A stretch of DNA of 64,000 bases from Streptomyces sp. NBC_00162 (GTDB taxonomy: Bacteria; Actinomycetota; Actinomycetes; Streptomycetales; Streptomycetaceae), in the NCBI RefSeq assembly GCF_024611995.1, contig NZ_CP102509.1, forward strand, positions 3,410,001 to 3,474,000, read 5' to 3'. Of this stretch, positions 41,418 through 49,419 are shown piece after piece. A program made the position numbers and the translations under genes. The notes beneath the pieces are model-generated. The model was not told the DNA's origin, did not search any database, and was given only the letters and a program-made list of their open reading frames with translations. Within the stretch, counting starts at the first letter, position 1, and each line of letters starts with the position of its first letter.

Positions 41418-41576
41418 TGGCTCGTGGGCCCCGGAGCGGTCCCGGACTGGCGATCTGCCCGGCACCGTCCCTTCTTATCCCGCCCACACCCCACACAACG
41501 CCCGGTCCCATCTGCGGGTTCCCGACGTCAACGGATACAGTCACCGTTGCGCCAACTATGGGGACAGGAGAGGGTC

Positions 41577-42209
41577 ATTACCGGCAACCGGCAGACGAGC
41601 TGGGCGTTCGCCGACGCGTTTGTCGCCGAGGACGACGCTCTGCGATGGGCCCGCGACCGGTCCAGGGAAGCGGGCCTGCGCTCGGTCTCCCCCGGTACCG
41701 GGGCCGCGCTGCGCCTGCTGGCCGCCACCGCGGACGCCAAGGCGGTCGCCGAGATCGGCACCGGAACCGGCGTCTCCGGCATCCACCTGCTCCACGGAAT
41801 GCGCCCGGACGGGGTGCTGACCACGGTGGATCCCGAAGCGGACCGGCAGGCTTTCGCCCGCCAGGCCTTCCGCGCCGCCGGCTTCGCGGGCAACCGCGCG
41901 CGCTTCATCCCCGGCCGGGCGCTGGACGTGCTCCCCCGCCTCGCCGACGGCGGGTACGACCTCGTCTTCTGCGACGGGGACCCTGCCGAGTCCCTCGACT
42001 ACCTCGCTGAATCGTTGCGCCTGCTGCGCCCCGGCGGGCTGGTGTGCTTCGAGGGAGTCTTCTCCGACGGCCGTACGGTCGACTCCTCGGCCCAGCCGGT
42101 GGAGGTGCTCCGCGTCCGCGAGCTGCTGCGCAGCGTCCGGGAGAGCCCCGCCCTGGAGGCCGCGCTGCTCCCGGTGGGCGACGGACTGCTGTGCGCCGTG
42201 CGGCGCTGA
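41577..42209 (+). CDS. SAM-dependent O-methyltransferase, probable ATT start
   Basis: 210 residues. The family N-terminus (ITGNRQTSWAFADAFV) has no ATG or GTG. ATT at 41577 has GGAG six bases upstream; TTG at 41547 is in frame but has no ribosome binding site, and GTG 41424 would add unrelated sequence. Methyltransferase motifs: AEIGTGTGVSGIHLL (SAM loop), TTVDPEADRQ, DLVFCDGDPAESLDYL and LRPGGLVCFEGVF. Resembles CCoAOMT-type cation-dependent methyltransferases such as Rv1220c, which is likewise divergent from sigE in mycobacteria. Confidence 0.85.
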   Translation: MTGNRQTSWAFADAFVAEDDALRWARDRSREAGLRSVSPGTGAALRLLAATADAKAVAEIGTGTGVSGIHLLHGMRPDGVLTTVDPEADRQAFARQAFRAAGFAGNRARFIPGRALDVLPRLADGGYDLVFCDGDPAESLDYLAESLRLLRPGGLVCFEGVFSDGRTVDSSAQPVEVLRVRELLRSVRESPALEAALLPVGDGLLCAVRR

Positions 42210-42219
42210 GCGGCTCGTA

Positions 42220-42837
42220 TCAGCGCAGCAGGGCGAAGGTGAGCGCCGCCGTCCCGCCCAGGGCGGTCCCGGCGAGCAGCTGAGCGGCCGTGTGCGCCCG
42301 CAGCGCCAGCCGCGACCAGCCGATGGCGGCGGCGATCAGCGCCGCCGGGAGGACCGGCGGGCCGAAGACGAGCAGCAGGATCATCACGGTGCCGCCGGCC
42401 ACCGACATGTGGATGGATATCTGCCAGCCGACGGTGACCAGCAGGGACGAGACGAGCCCGGCGAGCATCGCCACGACGAGCGCGAACACGTCCGCCGGGG
42501 CGCCCAGGACGTGCAGCAGGCCGATCCCGGCGGCGACGGAGACCAGGCTCAGGGCCATCGGGACGACCCGCTGGCGCCGCACCCGTATGTGCTGGTCGGT
42601 CAGCGCCCCCCGCCGGACGCCGAGCACGATGATCCCGATCGGGACCACACCGCAGAACAGGGCGGCGAGCAGACCCCAGCCGAGGCCGGACCACGAGCCG
42701 GTGCTGTGCCACCCGACCAGCAGGAGCAGGGCGACCACGAGGTTCGCCGGCGCGAGGACGTCGGAGAGGATCCGGGCCGCCTTCTCGCGCGGGGTGCAGT
42801 CGGCGAAAGCGGGCGGCGCGGGCGGCGAGTAGGTCAC
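42220..42837 (-). CDS. PAP2-like integral membrane protein
   Basis: 205 residues, GTG at 42837 with GGAG eight bases upstream. Six or so membrane helices. Parts of the phosphatidic acid phosphatase signature are present: ISIHMSVAGGT for the SGH-like block and WSRLALRAHTAAQ for SR-x5-H. The first PAP2 motif (K-x6-RP) is not clear, so activity is uncertain. Likely acts on a lipid phosphate on the outer membrane face. Convergent with the methyltransferase gene, 10 bases apart. Confidence 0.75.
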   Translation of the reverse strand: MTYSPPAPPAFADCTPREKAARILSDVLAPANLVVALLLLVGWHSTGSWSGLGWGLLAALFCGVVPIGIIVLGVRRGALTDQHIRVRRQRVVPMALSLVSVAAGIGLLHVLGAPADVFALVVAMLAGLVSSLLVTVGWQISIHMSVAGGTVMILLLVFGPPVLPAALIAAAIGWSRLALRAHTAAQLLAGTALGGTAALTFALLR

Positions 42838-42879
42838 GGCGACGGCTCCGGGAAGGGGATGTCCTCGAACACGACACAA

Positions 42880-42914
42880 CGCTGCCCCGGCCGCTCATCG
42901 CGGTCGGGGCAGCG
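42880..42914 (-). terminator. Terminator downstream of DUF3117 gene
   Basis: CGCTGCCCCGGCCGC (42880-42894) pairs with GCGGTCGGGGCAGCG (42900-42914), one wobble pair. Confidence 0.85.
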
Positions 42915-42970
42915 CAGAGAATGCAGTAACGCGGAAATGCAGTGAAAGTGCGGTCAGCGTCCTCGGGGGA

Positions 42971-43138
42971 TCAGCCGACGACCTTCTTCAGGGCGTCACC
43001 CAGGGCGTCCGCCTCGTCCGGGGTCAGCTCGACGACGAGCCGACCGCCGCCCTCGAGCGGTACGCGCATGACGATGCCCCGCCCCTCCTTGGTGACCTCG
43101 AGCGGGCCGTCGCCCGTCCGCGGCTTCATGGCCGCCAT
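42971..43138 (-). CDS. DUF3117 protein
   Basis: 55 residues from the ATG at 43138, with AAGGGGAA seven bases upstream; an upstream in-frame start at 43186 would add residues foreign to the family. MAAMKPRTGDGPLEVTKEGR and LVVELTPDEADALGDAL are diagnostic. A small cytosolic actinobacterial protein of unknown function, found near tag in mycobacteria too (Rv1211 from memory). Followed by a strong hairpin. Confidence 0.92.
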   Translation of the reverse strand: MAAMKPRTGDGPLEVTKEGRGIVMRVPLEGGGRLVVELTPDEADALGDALKKVVG

Positions 43139-43469
43139 GCTCGTTCCCCTTCCTGAAACCAGCTCATCGTCAGCCGACGGCCCCATTCAGGCGCCTAGTA
43201 CCGGCATCGAACACATTGCTTCCCAGCCATTATCCCGCATGTCAGGACCCGATGACCAACATCGCCCGGGAACGCTTCGGCAACGCGCTCGGCCAAAACC
43301 ACTCATTTCGGGGACCCGCCTGCGATACTTCGCCCCCGCTTCCGGTGAACGGCCCCGGCTTTCTTTGACGCACATCACATGTGCGCGTGCCGTCCGGTCC
43401 GCCATGCTGGCCCTTGCACCGGCCGGTACCGGCCGGTAGCCATCCCGCGACGAAGGGGGACCCCCTGCC
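43139..43469. other. Divergent intergenic region
   Basis: 331 bases without a gene. It holds the DUF3117 ribosome binding site, a TTGACG hexamer at about 43365, and a palindrome GCACATCACATGTGC (43370-43384) about 85 bases before the crotonase start. No coding frame or strong hairpin is visible elsewhere in it. Confidence 0.5.
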
Positions 43470-44273
43470 ATGGCCGACAGCGTGCTCTACGAAGTGAGCG
43501 ACGGACTCGCGACCATCACGATCAACCGCCCGGACGCGATGAACGCCATGAACACGGAGGCCAAGGTCGCGCTGCGCGACGCGGCGCTCGCGGCGGCCGC
43601 GGACACCGCGGTGCGGGCCGTCCTGCTGACCGCGGCCGGCAACCGGGCCTTCTGCGTGGGCCAGGACCTCAAGGAACACATCGGGAACCTGGCGGCGGAC
43701 CGCGAGAGCGGCTCCACCCTCACGATGAGCACCGTCACGGAGCACTACAACCCGATCGTCCGCGCGCTCACGGAGATGCCGAAGCCGGTGGTGGCCGGGG
43801 TGAACGGCGTCGCGGCCGGGGCGGGCTTCGGTTTCGCCCTCGCGGCGGACTTCCGGGTCGTCGCCGACACCGCGTCCTTCAACACCTCGTTCGCCGGGGT
43901 GGCGCTGACCGCCGACTCCGGGGTCTCGTGGACCCTGCCCCGGCTGATCGGCGCTTCCCGCGCCTCCGACCTGCTGCTCTTCCCGCGCTCGGTCAAGGCC
44001 CAGGAGGCGTACGAGCTCGGCATCGCCAACCGCCTGGTCCCCGCGGACTCCCTGCACGCCGAGGCCGAGGCCGTGGCCCGTGCGCTGGCGTCCGGCCCCA
44101 CGGTCGCGTACGCGGCGCTGAAGGAGTCCCTGGCGTACGGGGCCTCCCGCTCCCTCGCCGAGGCGCTGGAGCGCGAGGACGTCCTCCAGACCCGTGCAGG
44201 GGCCTCCGAGGACCACTCCATCGCGGTCCAGGCCTTCCTCGCGAAGCAGCCGCCGAAGTACCTCGGCCGCTGA
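43470..44273 (+). CDS. Enoyl-CoA hydratase/isomerase family protein
   Basis: 267 residues, ATG at 43470 with AAGGGGG upstream. Crotonase fold: INRPDAMNAMNTE, oxyanion segments AFCVGQDLKEH and GVAAGAGFGFALAADFRV, then FAGVALTADSGVSWTLPRLIG, where Asp occupies the place of the second catalytic acid as in PaaG isomerases. C-terminal dimerisation helices end LAKQPPKYLGR. Cytosolic, fatty acid or aromatic acyl-CoA degradation; exact substrate not readable. Confidence 0.9.
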   Translation: MADSVLYEVSDGLATITINRPDAMNAMNTEAKVALRDAALAAAADTAVRAVLLTAAGNRAFCVGQDLKEHIGNLAADRESGSTLTMSTVTEHYNPIVRALTEMPKPVVAGVNGVAAGAGFGFALAADFRVVADTASFNTSFAGVALTADSGVSWTLPRLIGASRASDLLLFPRSVKAQEAYELGIANRLVPADSLHAEAEAVARALASGPTVAYAALKESLAYGASRSLAEALEREDVLQTRAGASEDHSIAVQAFLAKQPPKYLGR

Positions 44274-44286
44274 CCGTGCGGAACGA

Positions 44287-44868
44287 CTACGCCTCGCGGG
44301 AGACGCAGCCCGCGAGGTGGTCGTTGACCAGGCCGCACGCCTGCATCAGCGCGTAGGCCGTGGTGGGCCCGACGAAGCGGATGCCCGCCTTCTTCAGGGC
44401 CTTGGCCAGGGCCGTGGACTCCGCGGTGACCGCCGGCACGTCGGCGGTGCTCCTCGGGGCCCGGCCCGGCTTCTTCGGCGCGTGGGACCAGATCAGCTCG
44501 TCCAGCTCCCCGGGCTGCCACCCGGCCAGCACCTTCGCGTTGGCCAGGGTGGCCTCGATCTTGGCCCGGTTGCGGATGATCCCCTCGTCCGCCAGCAGCC
44601 GCTCGGCGTCGGCCGGCCCGAACTCCGCGACCGCCGCGATCTCGAAGTCCGCGAAGGCCTTACGGAACCCCGCGCGCCGGCGCAGGATCGTGATCCAGGA
44701 CAGCCCGGACTGGAAGGCCTCCAGGCACAGCCGCTCGTACAGCGCGTCGTCCCCGTGGACCGGTTTGCCCCACTCGGTGTCGTGGTAGACGACGTAGTCC
44801 TCTGTGGAGAGCCCCCAGGGGCAGCGCAGACCGCCGTCCGGTCCGGCCACGAGCCCGGCGCCGCTCAC
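44287..44868 (-). CDS. tag: DNA-3-methyladenine glycosylase I
   Basis: 193 residues. GTG at 44868 overlaps the stop of the DivIVA-like gene as GTGA. Signature features: RCPWGLSTEDYVVYHDTEWG, catalytic-pocket GLSWITILRRR, DEGIIRNRAKIEATLANA, and C-terminal KAGIRFVGPTTAYALMQACGLVNDH with a late zinc-site cysteine. Removes 3-methyladenine from alkylated DNA by base excision. Complete length for Tag. Confidence 0.95.
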   Translation of the reverse strand: MSGAGLVAGPDGGLRCPWGLSTEDYVVYHDTEWGKPVHGDDALYERLCLEAFQSGLSWITILRRRAGFRKAFADFEIAAVAEFGPADAERLLADEGIIRNRAKIEATLANAKVLAGWQPGELDELIWSHAPKKPGRAPRSTADVPAVTAESTALAKALKKAGIRFVGPTTAYALMQACGLVNDHLAGCVSREA

Positions 44869-45203
44869 CGGTCGTCCTTGGTGAGGTCGACCCGGTCCTC
44901 CGGGGCCGGGGCGGCCGGGGTGGCCGCCGCCGTCAGCTGCGCGATCCGCGCGTCCCGCTCGGCCAGCTCCGCCGCCAGCCGCTCCAGTACGTCGTCCACC
45001 TCGGCCATCCGGTAGCCGCGCGGCGCGACCGGCAGCCGCAGCGCGTCGATGTCCGCCCGTACGACGGGCCGGGTCTCCGGCAGCCCGTCGGCCACCCGGT
45101 CCGGCTCCGCTTCCGGCAGGACGGCCTCCGAACCGCCGCCGATCACCGCCAGGGTGACCGCTGCCACGACCACGACCAGCGCGATCATCAAGAAGAAGAA
45201 CAC
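44865..45203 (-). CDS. Membrane-anchored DivIVA-motif protein
   Basis: 112 residues. GTG at 45203 is preferred: GGGGAG (45210-45215, minus) lies six bases away, while the in-frame TTG at 45209 touches it. One N-terminal membrane helix, an acidic linker, then LRLPVAPRGYRMAEVDDVLERLAAELAER, the DivIVA-like R-G-Y-x-x-x-E-V-D motif and short coiled coil. Probable polar or septal membrane protein. Co-translated with tag, as Rv1209-Rv1210 in mycobacteria. Confidence 0.85.
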   Translation of the reverse strand: MFFFLMIALVVVVAAVTLAVIGGGSEAVLPEAEPDRVADGLPETRPVVRADIDALRLPVAPRGYRMAEVDDVLERLAAELAERDARIAQLTAAATPAAPAPEDRVDLTKDDR

Positions 45204-45285
45204 GATCAACTCCCCTGAGAGACTCCGGCCACCAGGTTAAGGTCGCAGGCGAGGCGCATGGGCCGCCGAAGGAGGAAAGAGCAGG

Positions 45286-46146
45286 ATGCTGCGACTGGGC
45301 AGGCGCGAGTTCGACACCCATGAGCCGGTGATCATGGCCATCGTGAACCGGACTCCGGACTCCTTCTACGACCAGGGCGCGACGTTCCGCGACGAGCCGG
45401 CACTCGACCGCGTCGAGCAGGCGGTCGCCGAGGGCGCCGCGATCATCGACATCGGCGGGGTCAAGGCCGGTCCCGGCGAGCACGTGGACGCGGCCGAGGA
45501 GGCGCGGCGCACGGTGGGCTTCGTGGCCGAGGTACGGCGCCGCCACCCGGACGTGGTGATCAGCGTGGACACCTGGCGGCACGAGGTCGGCGAGGCCGTG
45601 TGCGAAGCCGGGGCCGATCTGCTGAACGACGCGTGGGGCGGGGTGGACCCCAAGCTGGCCGAGGTCGCGGCGCGCTACGGCGTCGGGCTGGTCTGCACCC
45701 ACGCGGGCGGGGTCGAGCCGCGTACGCGGCCGCACCGGACCTCGTACGAGGACGTCATGGCCGACATCCTGCGCGTCACCGTCGGCCTCGCCGAACGGGC
45801 GGCGGAACTCGGCGTCCGCCGGGACGCGATCATGATCGACCCGGGCCACGACTTCGGGAAGAACACCCGGCACTCGCTGGAGGCCACGCGCCGGCTGGCG
45901 GAGATGACGGACACCGGCTGGCCGGTGCTGGTCTCCCTGTCCAACAAGGACTTCGTCGGCGAGACCCTCGACAAGCCGGTCAAGGAGCGCCTGCTGGGCA
46001 CCCTGGCCACGACGGCGGTCTCGGCCTGGCTGGGCGCGCAGGTCTACCGCGTCCACGAGGTCGCGGAGACCAAGCAGATCCTGGACATGGTCCGCACCAT
46101 CCAGGGCCACCGCCCCCCGGCGGTCGCCCGCCGCGGACTGGCCTGA
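45286..46146 (+). CDS. folP2: FolP2-type dihydropteroate synthase homologue
   Basis: 286 residues, start at 45286 with GGAGGAAAGAG upstream. TIM-barrel of the pterin-binding family: MAIVNRTPDSFYDQG (17-31), SVDTWRHEV, LLNDAWGG, DPGHDFGKN and SLSNKDFVG are present. The usual loop DVGGESTRPG is DIGGVKAGPG here (55-64), losing the Ser-Thr-Arg that contacts p-aminobenzoate in true DHPS. Mycobacterial FolP2 (Rv1207) is a similar second copy that does not make folate, so a different pterin-like role is likely. Confidence 0.85.
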   Translation: MLRLGRREFDTHEPVIMAIVNRTPDSFYDQGATFRDEPALDRVEQAVAEGAAIIDIGGVKAGPGEHVDAAEEARRTVGFVAEVRRRHPDVVISVDTWRHEVGEAVCEAGADLLNDAWGGVDPKLAEVAARYGVGLVCTHAGGVEPRTRPHRTSYEDVMADILRVTVGLAERAAELGVRRDAIMIDPGHDFGKNTRHSLEATRRLAEMTDTGWPVLVSLSNKDFVGETLDKPVKERLLGTLATTAVSAWLGAQVYRVHEVAETKQILDMVRTIQGHRPPAVARRGLA

Positions 46147-46186
46147 GCCGCCGCACCCTGAACCCTGCCCACCCTGAGCCCGCCGC

Positions 46187-46211
46187 GGCCCGGGCCGTTG
46201 CGGCCCGGGCC
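46187..46211. terminator. Bidirectional terminator
   Basis: Self-complementary GGCCCGGGCC occurs twice (46187-46196, 46202-46211) with GTTGC between, giving a 10-bp stem between convergent folP2 and LOG genes. Confidence 0.75.
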
Positions 46212-46218
46212 CGTGGGG

Positions 46219-46977
46219 TTACTTCCCGACTTCCTTCGTCACCAGCGCGATCGCCTCGTCCACGTCGTCCGTGACGTGGAAGAGGTAGAGGTCCTTCTCC
46301 GAGGCCTTGCCCTGGGCGATCACCGTGTTGCGCAGCCAGTCGATCAGGCCGCTCCAGTACTCCGTGCCGAACAGCACGATCGGGAAGCGGGTGATCTTCT
46401 GGGTCTGGACCAGGGTCAGCGCCTCGAACAGCTCGTCCAGCGTGCCGAGCCCGCCCGGCAGCACCACGAAGCCCTGGCTGTACTTCACGAACATCGTCTT
46501 GCGGACGAAGAAGTACCGGAAGTTCAGCCCGAGGTCGACGTGCTGGTTGAGCCCCTGCTCGAAGGGGAGCTCGATGCCCAGGCCGACCGAGACTCCGTTG
46601 GCCTCGCGGGCGCCCTTGTTGGCCGCCTCCATCGCGCCCGGACCACCACCGGTGATCACCGCGAACCCGGCGTCGACCAGTGCGCGCCCGATCCGCTCGC
46701 CCGCCTCGTACTCCGGCGTCCCCGCCGGGGTGCGGGCCGATCCGAACACGCTGATCGCGGGCGGCAGCTCGGCGAGGGTGCCGAAGCCTTCGATGAACTC
46801 CGACTGGATGCGCAGGACCCGCCAGGGATCGGTGTGCACCCACTCGGAAGGCCCGGCGGAATCCAGCAGCCGCTGGTCCGTCGTACTGCCGGCCTTGATC
46901 TGGCTCCGCCTCCTCAGCACCGGCCCGAGCTGCTGCTCCTCGGGCCGACGACGAGCGGACCCTTCAGGGTTGCCCAT
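46219..46977 (-). CDS. LOG-family (TIGR00730) nucleotide-monophosphate phosphoribohydrolase
   Basis: 252 residues, ATG at 46977 with GGAGGGAG upstream. Rossmann-like lysine decarboxylase-named fold: VFGSARTPAGTPEYE, ITGGGPGAMEAANKGARE, and the active-site motif LPGGLGTLDELFE. Such enzymes release bases from nucleoside 5'-monophosphates, cytokinin-type adenine derivatives in plants and in Rv1205. A 55-residue N-terminal extension precedes the core. Cytosolic. Confidence 0.88.
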   Translation of the reverse strand: MGNPEGSARRRPEEQQLGPVLRRRSQIKAGSTTDQRLLDSAGPSEWVHTDPWRVLRIQSEFIEGFGTLAELPPAISVFGSARTPAGTPEYEAGERIGRALVDAGFAVITGGGPGAMEAANKGAREANGVSVGLGIELPFEQGLNQHVDLGLNFRYFFVRKTMFVKYSQGFVVLPGGLGTLDELFEALTLVQTQKITRFPIVLFGTEYWSGLIDWLRNTVIAQGKASEKDLYLFHVTDDVDEAIALVTKEVGK

Positions 46978-47041
46978 GATGTGCTCCCTCCTGCTGATCG
47001 TTGGATCAGGTTAGGCGCACGAAGGTGACCACAAGCGGAAT

Positions 47042-48121
47042 TCAGGAGGTCAGCCAGGCACGGAGTCGTTCCTCGCAGTGGAGGATCGCCTTCGTCTCGA
47101 CGCGTTCGTCGACCTTGTGGGCCAGCAGGGCGTCGCCCGGGCCGTAGTTGACCGCCGGTACGCCCAGCGCGCTGAAGCGGGAGACGTCCGTCCAGCCGAA
47201 CTTCGGCATGGCGTGGCCTCCGACGGCCTCCATGAAGGCCGCGGCGGCCGGGTGGGAGAGGCCGGGCAGCGCGCCGGGCGAGGAGTCGTCGACCACGAAC
47301 TCGGCGATGTCGCAGTCCGCGAAGACCTCCCGTACGTGGGCCAGGGCCTCGGCCTCGCTGCGGTCCGGGGCATAGCGGAAGTTGACCGTCACCGTGCAGG
47401 CGTCGGGGATGACGTTGTTGGCGACGCCGCCCTCGATGCGGACCGCGTTGAGGCCCTCGTGGTACTCCAGGCCGTCGATCACCGGCTTGCGCGGCTCGTA
47501 CGCGGCCAGCCGCGCCAGGATCGGCGCGACCGAGTGGATCGCGTTGGAGCCCATCCAGCTGCGTGCGGAGTGGGCGCGCTCGCCGGAGGTGCGCAGCAGC
47601 ACCCGCAGGGTGCCCTGGCAGCCGCCCTCGACCTCGGCGTCGGAGGGTTCGAGCAGCACCGCGAAGTCGCCGGTCAGCCAGTCGGGGTGGGCCGCGGCGA
47701 CCTTGCCCAGGCCGTTGAGGTCGGCGGCGACCTCCTCCTGGTCGTAGAAGACGAAGGTGAGGTCCCGGTTCGGCTCGGGAACGGTCGCCGCGATGCGCAG
47801 CTGCACGGCGACGCCGGACTTCATGTCCGTCGTGCCGCAGCCCCACAGGACGTCGTTCTCGTCGAGTCGGGAGGGAACGTTGTCGGCGATCGGCACGGTG
47901 TCGAGGTGGCCGGCGAGCACGACGCGCTCGGCGCGGCCGAGGTGCGTGCGGGCGACGACGTTGTTGCCGAAGCGGTCCACGGTGAGGTGCGGCAGGGCCC
48001 GTAGCGCGTGTTCCACGAGGTCGGCGATTACCTTCTCGTCGCCGCTCACGGAAGGGATGTCGACGAGCCGGGCGGTCAGCTCGGCGGCGTCCAGGGTGAG
48101 GTCCAGCTCGGATTCCGGCAT
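47042..48121 (-). CDS. dapE: Succinyl-diaminopimelate desuccinylase
   Basis: 359 residues from the ATG at 48121. M20 metallopeptidase fold: LAGHLDTVPIADN (metal His and catalytic Asp), GCGTTDMKSG (bridging Asp), FYDQEEVAAD (Glu base), LLEPSDAEVEGGCQG, and late ALLAHKVDERV (metal His). The lid domain contains SARSWMGSNAIH. Removes succinate in lysine and peptidoglycan precursor synthesis. The aminotransferase for the preceding step lies 1.7 kb away. Start lacks a strong ribosome binding site. Confidence 0.92.
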   Translation of the reverse strand: MPESELDLTLDAAELTARLVDIPSVSGDEKVIADLVEHALRALPHLTVDRFGNNVVARTHLGRAERVVLAGHLDTVPIADNVPSRLDENDVLWGCGTTDMKSGVAVQLRIAATVPEPNRDLTFVFYDQEEVAADLNGLGKVAAAHPDWLTGDFAVLLEPSDAEVEGGCQGTLRVLLRTSGERAHSARSWMGSNAIHSVAPILARLAAYEPRKPVIDGLEYHEGLNAVRIEGGVANNVIPDACTVTVNFRYAPDRSEAEALAHVREVFADCDIAEFVVDDSSPGALPGLSHPAAAAFMEAVGGHAMPKFGWTDVSRFSALGVPAVNYGPGDALLAHKVDERVETKAILHCEERLRAWLTS

Positions 48122-48206
48122 GGAACCGACCCTAACGCCCCGGCCGTGGGGCAGCCTCGGACGTCCGGCCGGTGGACGCGTCATATGCCTCAAGTACGGT
48201 GGGCGC

Positions 48207-49175
48207 GTGTCCGAGAACCGTGCTCCACGCCCCCGTCGCCGCAGGCCGCTCCGTACGGCCGTCGGTCTGCTCGTCCTGTTCGCGGTGATCGGCTATTTCG
48301 CCGTGCAGCGGTACTCCAACGGCGGCGCGGGCGCGCCGTACTGCACCGCCACCGCGACCGCCACCGACGGGCAGAAGTACGAGATGACGCCGGAGCAGGC
48401 GGCGAACGCGGCGACGATAGCCGCCGTCGGCATCTCCAAGGGGCTGCCGGACCGGGCGGTGACCATCGCGCTGGCGACCGCCATGCAGGAGTCGGCGCTG
48501 CGCAACCTCGGCCACGGTGACCGGGACTCGCTGGGCCTGTTCCAGCAGCGGCCCTCGATGGGCTGGGGCACCGCGGAACAGATCCAGGACCCGGTGTACT
48601 CGGCCGGGATCTTCTACGACCACCTCGTCGACGTTCCGGGGTACTCGAGGCTGCCGCTGACGGTGGCGGCGCAGAAGGTGCAGCGCAGCGGCTACCCGCA
48701 GGCTTACGCGAAGCACGAGACGGACGCGACGGTCCTGACCGCGGCCTTCGGCGAGAGCGGCGTGCTGTCCTGCTCGGGCCCGGCCCCGCTGAAGGGCGAT
48801 CCGGAGAAGGTGAAGGCGGAGCTGGTACGGGCCTTCGGCAAGGAGGCACTGGCCGGCAGCACGGGCAGTGCGGGCGCCGCGGGCGGTGCGGGGGCCGGCC
48901 GGACGGCTCCGGGCGGGATCCCGGAGCCCGAGATCAACCTGCGGCTGAAGCAGGACGGCGGCCCGGGTGAGGAGCGCCGCGGCCGTGCGATGGCGCACTG
49001 GGCGGTGGCCCGGTCGCACGAACTCGGCATCGCCCGGGTCTCGTACCGGGGCGGCGGCTGGATCGGCGGGCAGGCCCGGGGCGTGTGGCAGGACAAGGGC
49101 GGCCCCGGCAAGTCCGGCGACGGCGATCCGCACAACTCGCTCGGCGACGAGGTCCGGATCTTCATCGCCCGCTGA
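48207..49175 (+). CDS. Membrane-anchored or secreted protein with lysozyme-like segment
   Basis: 322 residues from the GTG at 48207. Basic N-terminus (PRPRRRRPLR) and one hydrophobic helix (TAVGLLVLFAVIGYFAV), then an extracytoplasmic part. ATAMQESALRNL, GDRDSLGLFQQRPSMGWGT and YDHLVDVPGY resemble lysozyme-like/transglycosylase domains of actinobacteria, with Glu in QES as the candidate acid. A Gly/Ala linker (near 220-240) leads to a second domain (MAHWAVARSHELGIARVSYRG). TACGGT five bases before the start and no ribosome binding site suggest a leaderless message. Confidence 0.75.
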   Translation: MSENRAPRPRRRRPLRTAVGLLVLFAVIGYFAVQRYSNGGAGAPYCTATATATDGQKYEMTPEQAANAATIAAVGISKGLPDRAVTIALATAMQESALRNLGHGDRDSLGLFQQRPSMGWGTAEQIQDPVYSAGIFYDHLVDVPGYSRLPLTVAAQKVQRSGYPQAYAKHETDATVLTAAFGESGVLSCSGPAPLKGDPEKVKAELVRAFGKEALAGSTGSAGAAGGAGAGRTAPGGIPEPEINLRLKQDGGPGEERRGRAMAHWAVARSHELGIARVSYRGGGWIGGQARGVWQDKGGPGKSGDGDPHNSLGDEVRIFIAR

Positions 49176-49419
49176 GCCCCACCGCGCCCCGGCGAGACCC
49201 GGCCGCGCGTACGAGGCGTCACTCCTGCGGGGGTGGCCGAGATGGCGGCCTCGGGGACCCCGGACGGACAGAAGGCCTGGTGGGCGCGTATCCAATGAGC
49301 TTGTGGGGGAAGCCGATTAAACGATGCGTTACCGATCTTTTACCTACCGGCTCCGCAACTCCACCCGCCCCCCGAGCGGTTGTACACGGCGTACTCAGCC
49401 GCTACCGCTTAGGAGCATC

